Positions 57,830 to 64,000 of a stretch of DNA of 64,000 nt are shown here, in pieces. The notes below the pieces were generated by a model, which did not search any database, had not been told where the DNA came from, and saw only the letters and a program-made list of their open reading frames with translations. Numbering within the stretch: position 1 is the first letter of the stretch; every line of letters begins with the position of its first letter. This DNA comes from Brachyhypopomus gauderio. Its lineage: Eukaryota > Chordata > Actinopteri > Gymnotiformes > Hypopomidae. The position numbers were made by a program, and so were the translations under genes. Location: NCBI RefSeq assembly GCF_052324685.1, contig NC_135225.1, positions 1,306,374 to 1,370,373 of the forward strand, read 5' to 3'.

Positions 57830-60800
57830 CACTACCTAAAACTGCTTTGTGCAAATCTTTGAAAAGTGGAGCGGGATGTGGGTGTAGGTGTGTGGATGTG
57901 GGTGGGGTAGGGGTGTGGGTGTAGGTGTGTGGATGTGGGTGGGGTAGGGGTGTGGGTGGTTGGATGTGGGTGGGGTAGGGGTGTGGGTGGTTGGATGTGG
58001 GTGGGGTAGGGGTGTGGGTGGTTGGATGTGGGTGGGGTAGGGGTGTGGGTGTAGCTGGTTGGATGTGGGTGGAGTAGGGGTGTGGGTGTAGGTGTGTGAT
58101 GTGGGTGGGGTAGGGGTGTGGGTGTAGCTGGTTGGATGTGGGTGGGGTAGGGGTGTGGGTGTAGCTGGTTGGATGTGGGTGGGGTAGGGGTGTGGGTGTA
58201 GCTGGTTGGATGTGGGTGGGGTAGGGGTGTGGGTGTAGCTGGTTGGATGTGGGTGGAGTAGGGGTGTGGGTGTAGGTGTGTGGATGTGGGTGGGGTAGGG
58301 GTGTGGGTGTAGGTGTGTGGATGTGGGTGGGGTAGGGGTGTGGGTGTAGGTGTGTGATGTGGGTGGGGTAGGGGTGTGGGTGTAGGTGGTTGGATGTGGG
58401 TGGAGTAGGGGTGTGGGTGTAGCTGGTTGGATGTGGGTGGGGTAGGGGTGTGGGTGTAGGTGTGTGATGTGGGTGGGGTAGGGGTGTGGGTGTAGGTGGT
58501 TGGATGTGGGTGGGGTAGGGGAGTGGGTGGTTGGATGTGGGTGGGGTAGGGGTGTGGGTGGTTGGATGTGGGTGGGGTAGGGGTGTGGGTGGTTGGATGT
58601 GGGTGGGGTAGGGGTGTGGGTGGTTGGATGTGGGTGGGGTAGGGGTGTGGGTGTGGGTGTGTGGATGTGGGTGGGGTAGGGGTGTGGGTGGTTGGATGTG
58701 GGTGGGGTAGGGGTGTGGGTGTGGGTGGTTGGATGTGGGTGGGGTAGGGGTGTGGGTGGTTGGATGTGGGTGGGGTAGGGGTGTGGGTGGTTGGATGTGG
58801 GTGGGGTAGGGGTGTGGGTGGTTGGATGTGGGTGGGGTAGGGGTGTGGGTGGTTGGATGTGGGTGGGGTAGGGTGTGGGTGGTTGGATGTGGGTGGGGTA
58901 GGGGTGTGGGTGGTTGGATGTGGGTGGGGTAGGGTGTGGGTGGTTGGATGTGGGTGGGGTAGGGTGTGGGTGGTTGGATGTGGGTGGGGTAGGGGTGTGG
59001 GTGGTTGGATGTGGGTGGGGTAGGGGTGTGGGTGTAGCTGGTTGGATGTGGGTGGGGTAGGGGTGTGGGTGTAGCTGGTTGGATGTGGGTGGGGTAGGGG
59101 TGTGGGTGTAGCTGGTTGGATGTGGGTGGGGTAGGGGTGTGGGTGTAGCTGGTTGGATGTGGGTGGGGTAGGGGTGTGGGTGTAGGTGTGTGGATGTGGG
59201 TGGGGTAGGGGTGTGGGTGGTTGGATGTGGGTGGGGTAGGGGTGTGGGTGTGGGTGGTTGGATGTGGGTGGGGTAGGGGTGTGGGTGTAGGTGTGTGGAT
59301 GTGGGTGGGGTAGGGGTGTGGGTGGTTGGATGTGGGTGGGGTAGGGGTGTGGGTGTAGGTGTGTGGATGTGGGTGGGGTAGGGGTGTGGGTGTAGGTGTG
59401 TGGATGTGGGTGGGGTAGGGGTGTGGGTGTAGCTGGTTGGATGTGGGTGGGGTAGGGGTGTGGGTGTAGGTGGTTGGATGTGGGTGGGGTAGGGGTATGG
59501 GTGTAGGTGTGTGGATGTGGGTGGGGTAGGGGTGTGGGTGTAGCTGGTTGGATGTGGGTGGGGTAGGGGTGTGGGTGTAGGTGGTTGGATGTGGGTGGGG
59601 TAGGGGTGTGGGTGTAGGTGTGTGGATGTGGGTGGGGTAGGGGTGTGGGTGTAGGTGTGTGGATGTGGGTGGGGTAGGGGTGTGGGTGTAGGTGGTTGGA
59701 TGTGGGTGGGGTAGGGGTGGGGGTGTAGGTGTGTGATGTGGGTGGGGTAGGGGTGTGGGTGTAGGTGGTTGGATGTGGGTGGGGTAGGGGTGTGGGTGTA
59801 GGTGTGTGATGTGGGTGGGGTAGGGGTGGGGGTGTAGGTGTGTGATGTGGGTGGGGTAGGGGTGTGGGTGTAGGTGGTTGGATGTGGGTGGGGTAGGGGT
59901 GGGGGTGTAGGTGTGTGATGTGGGTGGGGTAGGGGTGTGGGTGTAGGTGGTTGGATGTGGGTGGGGTAGGGGTGTGGGTGTAGGTGTGTGATGTGGGTGG
60001 GGTAGGGGTGTGGGTGTAGGTGGTTGGATGTGGGTGGGGTAGGGGTGTGGGTGTAGCTGGTTGGATGTGGGTGGAGTAGGGGAGTGGGTGTAGGTGTGTG
60101 ATGTGGGTGGGGTAGGGGTGTGGGTGTAGGTAGGGGAGACTGGGGCAGGCCCACTGGAGCACGGTTCGAAAACATGGAAACAGTGTTCTGTAAACGAGGG
60201 CGGAAAGGACAAGCCTTTATTTCCAGCAGCGAAAGTCTCCACGGCCACACGAGCCTCTGGTGCGGACCACACTAATCAGGCCTTGTTTGTGACTGAGTGC
60301 ACGTCTCACAAATCCCTAAACACAACTAAACGTCCGACCCCACTGTGTGTGAGAACACAAGTGTGGTAGCGCTGGCTCTGGTGCCACCACAGGACACACC
60401 ACCACTCCCTCGTGGTGCCACCACAGGACACACCACCACTCCCTCGTGGTGCCACCACAGGACACACCACCACTCCCTCGTGGTGCCACCACAGGACACA
60501 CCACCACTCCCTCGTGGTGCCACCACAGGACACACCACCACTCCCTCGTGGTGCCACCACAGGACACACCACCACTCCCTCGTGGTGCCAGTGAAGGTCT
60601 GTGAAGCACCAACTCCACATGGCTGGAGTCCAGGCCCAGTTAAAAGGACGACACCACCACCACGCCACGCTACTGATCTGGCCCGGAGTGCGAATGCCAA
60701 AATGGACACTGAGAGGCTACAGAATGCTTCTGAACCTCATACACTACAGGACACTTATTGGGACACAACCGGTCAAATATTTGACCCCACAGAGGTGAGA

Positions 60801-61414
60801 CAGATAGACGTAGGGTCAGGTCATTGTGTGGATGAATGAAACGTTGGTTAAGATAACTTGTGAAAATTATTCTGCAGAGATTTTGCCATGTAATTTAATG
60901 TCATTAATATAATTAAGTATTAATAATCCCTACCCCAACACTGAGGAAAAGATGCATCTACAACAAACCGGTGTAGTTTGTCTGCACATTTAAACAGGAC
61001 ATCAACTTTTTATTTAAACTGTTTAATTCCAAATCAGGATCAGTCGGACTGGCGAGGTGTCACTACTTCAGCTATCACACAGACGCTTTACAATTCTGAA
61101 ATGGTTCGGGTTAAACAATCAATTTCAATCAAGCCTCAATGTGGCCAAAAAACTTTAAGATGGTGTGTCTGTTGAAATGATGTAGCGTGTTGTGGGGACA
61201 GAGGGAAGGTGAGACACAGCAGGTGAGACACGGCAGGTGAGAGACGTCCTACCGGAGGCTCTTCGAAGGGGACGGCCTCGTCCGCCTGCTTGTACAGCTG
61301 TGCCAGTCTCTTCAGGGACAACTCGTTTATCTGCACCTCCTCCTGCTGCATGCGCTGATACAGAGACTTAGCTGACTCCAGGTCCTTATCTACAGCTGAG
61401 AGAGAGAGGGGGGG

Positions 61415-61458
<44 letters not shown>

Positions 61459-62298
61459 CATTTCTAACTTCAAGACTGTCAGCATATAACAGCAGATTGA
61501 GTGAAACAGAAGACATGTGTGTGAAGCAGATGGTAAAACGCAGACATGTAGGAGTGGAAGTTTAATGACAGATAAAAAACGAGTCTGCAAGTGGGAGAGA
61601 ACGAGTGTCCCGCACGAGTCCCGCACGAGTCCCGCACGAGTCCTGCGCTGGGAGGGTGTGTCTCTGTGTGTGAAGCTGCCCCAGGCCTCTTTAAACATTC
61701 ACGCACTCGGCTAGAGTCGCCGGCCCACGAGGAGCTGTGGAAGAACTCAGATGGAGGAGACAGACCGTCGTTAGGGACGTCGTCAGGGAACAAGTGTCCC
61801 CTCACCTGCCGGTCCTCGTGGGGACGGCCGAGCACATTCTTAATCACCCGGGTGATCGTTGCTTAGCTACAGGCCAGCAAGCTGAGGCAGTAGAATCAGG
61901 AACATGGAGGAATGAGCGAGATTTCAGGAGAGGCCGAGCAGACGCTCGCACGTTTACGCTCGCACATCTGGGCGCTCGCACGTCTGCGCACACACCCGTC
62001 TGCACGTCTTACCGTGACACTTCATCAGGTAGTTGAAGATCAGCTCCTTCTCCGTGAAGTCTGGAATGAGCTCACACAGATTCTTTATCTTGGCAACCTA
62101 CAAAAACAAAACAAAGCCACAGACCTGCTTAACACCAGCAGTCACACACACACGTCTCAGCACTAGCGCTGGACGCCCAGTAGGGGGCAGGACACCAGGG
62201 GAGGGACCAGTGCAGCTCTCTACCTGTCCCGGATTCTGGGACGTCTTGGCCATGTAGGACAGCAACGCGTCTTTCTGCTCCGCCACTGCTCCACACCG
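57163..62298 (-). CDS. lrpprc: Leucine-rich PPR-motif protein, last four coding exons (partial)
   Basis: Exons in transcript order: 62224-62298, 62013-62097, 61253-61395, 57163-57228. Together they give the last 122 residues and stop. The family protein is mitochondrial, binds SLIRP and stabilises mitochondrial mRNAs. Matches to the human C-terminus are clear: RCGAVAEQK (human RCGAIAEQT), LCELIPDFTEKE (LELIPELNEKE), DKDLESAKSLYQRM (EKDVTSAKALYEHL), VPFEEPP (VPFIEPP) and ESFTFYADKLK (ESFEFYAQQLR). All exon phases agree (0, 1 and 0). The stop is the TGA whose complement lies at 57163-57165. The long last intron (57229-61252) is mostly minisatellite. The gene continues past the right edge; no earlier exon was found in 62299-64000. 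Confidence 0.92.
57788..57829. repeat. (GA)n microsatellite
   Basis: A GA run of about 42 bases lies in the last intron of lrpprc, next to the G-rich minisatellite. Confidence 0.95.
57866..60131. repeat. G-rich minisatellite, about 2.3 kb
   Basis: The core GGATGTGGGTGGGGTAGGGG then TGTGGGTG repeats about 60 times. Spacers are GTTG, TAGCTGGTT, TAGGTGGTT or TAGGTGTGT, giving units of 30 to 39 bases and a multiple of three in most. This leaves three frames open on the - strand for about 800 codons (PTPPTSNHPHP); these are not genes. It lies in the last intron of lrpprc. Confidence 0.96.
60381..60594. repeat. 34-bp tandem repeat, about 6 copies
   Basis: The unit GTGCCACCACAGGACACACC then ACCACTCCCTCGTG repeats almost without change in the last intron of lrpprc. 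Confidence 0.93.
61605..61645. repeat. 11-bp tandem repeat (CCCGCACGAGT), 3-4 copies
   Basis: A short GC-rich repeat in lrpprc, between the exons at 61395 and 62013. Confidence 0.75.
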
Positions 62299-63069
62299 CT
62301 ATGACCAGAGAGGAGAAAAAACACCTTAACACACACACACTCACCATGAACATGGTAACACACACGCTCACCGTGAACATGGTAACACACACGCTCACCG
62401 TGAACATGGTAACACACACATTCACCGTGAACATGGTAACACACACACGCTCACCGTGAACATGGTAACACACACACGCTCACCGTGAACATGGTAACAC
62501 ACACACGCTCACCGTGAACATGGTAACACACACACGCTCACCGTGAACATGGTAACACACACACGCTCACCGTGAACATGGTAACACACACACGCTCACC
62601 GTGAACATGGTAACACACACACGCTCACCGTGAACATGGTAACACACACACGCTCACCGTGAACATGGTAACACACACACGCTCACCGTGAACATGGTAA
62701 CACACACACTCTCACCGTGAACATGGTAACACACACACACACTCACCGTGAACATGGTAACACACACACACACACACTCACCGTGAACATGGTAACACAC
62801 ACACACACACTCACCGTGAACATGGTAACACACACACACACACACTCACCGTGAACATGGTAACACACACACACACACACTCACCGTGAACATGGTAACA
62901 CACACACACACACACTCACCGTGAACATGGTAACACACACACACACACACTCACCGTGAACATGGTAACACACACACACACACACACACACACAGTGAAC
63001 ATGGTAACACACACACACACACACACAGTGAACATGGTAACACACACACACACACACACAGTGAACATG

Positions 63070-63103
<34 letters not shown>

Positions 63104-64000
63104 GAATACGGTAACACACACACACACGCTCACAGTGAACACGGTAACACACACACACACGCTCAGTGAACACGGTAACACACACACACACACGCTCACA
63201 GTGAACACGGTAACACACACACGCTCACAGTGAACACGTTAACACATACACACTTACAGTGAAAACACCTCAATACACCTGCACCAAATAACTCACACAC
63301 AACATACACACGTATTGTCTGTACAACAGCCACAGCATAGGCAGTGCTAAAATGTGTGAAAAATCAAAACAGCATTTTTACGCGCAGTGTGTGTGTTTGT
63401 GTGTGTGCGCACTGCTGAATGGTATCCATCCTCTTCTGTATCTCAACACTCAAAGCAGTGCTCCAGAGTTGGAAGGTTAATTACACAAGTAATAAGAAGT
63501 CAGACGAATAAGCGCTTCCTTCTTTATGAAAATTAAAATGTACAGTGCCAGCCCAATTTGAAGCATAATTATCTACACTTAGTCATATAAAGGCTGTGGT
63601 TTCACTCGGTATGCACACTACGCTGCCACACACCAGCGTATAATTTCTGCACTCTTTCATTAGTTTAATATGCTACAGGTGAATGACGGTGCTAACAACT
63701 GATCTGGGATCAGCTGCTTGCTTCTAGTGCTCCAACCATAAAAGTGAAGAGACCCAAAGCCACGACTGAACACAGATTAGCATTCAGAGGCCGTAAAGCA
63801 CGTTTCAAAAACAGGGAGGTGAGAGGGTGACGGGAACGGGACCCACAGGCAGGAATCCTGCACGTTTTCAAAGTGAAGCTTATGGTTCTTTCACCTACGC
63901 AACATTGAGGAACCACAGAGAATATGGAGGCTCCACTGGGCCAGATGATCTACACACTAATATCATTATCACAATACGAACAAGACCGGCAACGATCACA
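62299..64000. other. lrpprc intron with minisatellite and no exon recognised
   Basis: From about 62325 to 63250 the sequence is a repeat of CTCACCGTGAACATGGTAAC and (AC)n. The unit is about 31 bp at first; the AC part lengthens to the right and the unit drifts to CACAGTGAACACGGTAAC. After 63250 there is unique AT-balanced sequence in which I saw no exon matching the preceding part of LRPPRC. Confidence 0.75.
62325..63250. repeat. CA-linked minisatellite, about 29 copies
   Basis: GTGAACATGGTAAC blocks are joined by (AC)n of growing length. The left units have 6-8 bases of AC and a GCTCACC segment; the right ones have up to 30 bases of AC and have lost GCTCACC. It looks like a minisatellite in which the embedded dinucleotide run expanded in one direction. 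Confidence 0.92.

Noticed and set aside
57735..60272. Three overlapping frames of 776-845 codons rich in Pro, Thr and His on the - strand
   Set aside because: All three come from the G-rich minisatellite with units that are multiples of three. There are no splice, start or conservation signals, and it lies inside an lrpprc intron.
61803..61870. Possible lrpprc exon reading TITRVIKNVLGRPHEDRQ before a good donor
   Set aside because: No acceptor gives an open frame into it, and the neighbouring exons 62013-62097 and 61253-61395 already join in the correct phase to give the conserved sequence.
62325..63250. Regular repeats that could suggest a CRISPR array
   Set aside because: There are no unique spacers: the sequence between repeat blocks is (AC)n. 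The setting is an intron of a vertebrate gene.

Overview
The window looks like nuclear DNA of a bony fish. All genes are split by many short GT-AG introns, the encoded proteins match vertebrate families along their length, and the non-coding part carries Tc1, hAT and LINE elements, minisatellites and (GT)n tracts typical of teleosts. Repeat style suggests an otophysan-like fish, but the species cannot be told from the sequence.

There are five protein genes. (1) cep170, + strand, 18 coding exons, 1689-31860. (2) dync2li1, - strand, 13 exons, 34550-39755. (3) abcg5, - strand, 13 exons, 42029-50905. (4) abcg8, + strand, 13 exons, 51192-56180. (5) The last four coding exons of lrpprc, - strand, 57163-62298, with the rest beyond the right edge. 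I placed every exon by hand from splice signals and protein similarity. The joined coding lengths are whole numbers of codons: 1460, 358, 655 and 699 residues for the four complete genes.

abcg5 and abcg8 are head to head with 286 bp between their start codons. They encode the two halves of the sterol exporter and share this gap as a probable bidirectional promoter. abcg8 and lrpprc converge. dync2li1 (ciliary dynein-2 light intermediate chain) lies behind abcg5 on the same strand and converges with cep170 (centrosome and microtubule protein). The dync2li1-abcg5-abcg8-lrpprc group matches the human 2p21 neighbourhood; cep170 is on another chromosome in human.

Introns and spacers are rich in repeats. 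They hold about fifteen minisatellites, a full-length but decayed Tc1 element, a three-level nest of hAT-type insertions inside a minisatellite, several MITEs with clear target duplications, and LINE and SINE pieces.

The observations most worth checking are: an AT-AC (U12-type) intron in the FHA region of cep170; inverted copies of one 33-bp minisatellite flanking cep170 exons 3-5; a 48-bp minisatellite with a p53-type decamer in nearly every unit; consensus nucleotide-binding motifs in abcg5 and abcg8 where the human pair is degenerate; a duplicated splice donor in abcg5; and a 2.3-kb array of G-quadruplex motifs in lrpprc. I found no bacterial, phage, CRISPR or viral gene system.
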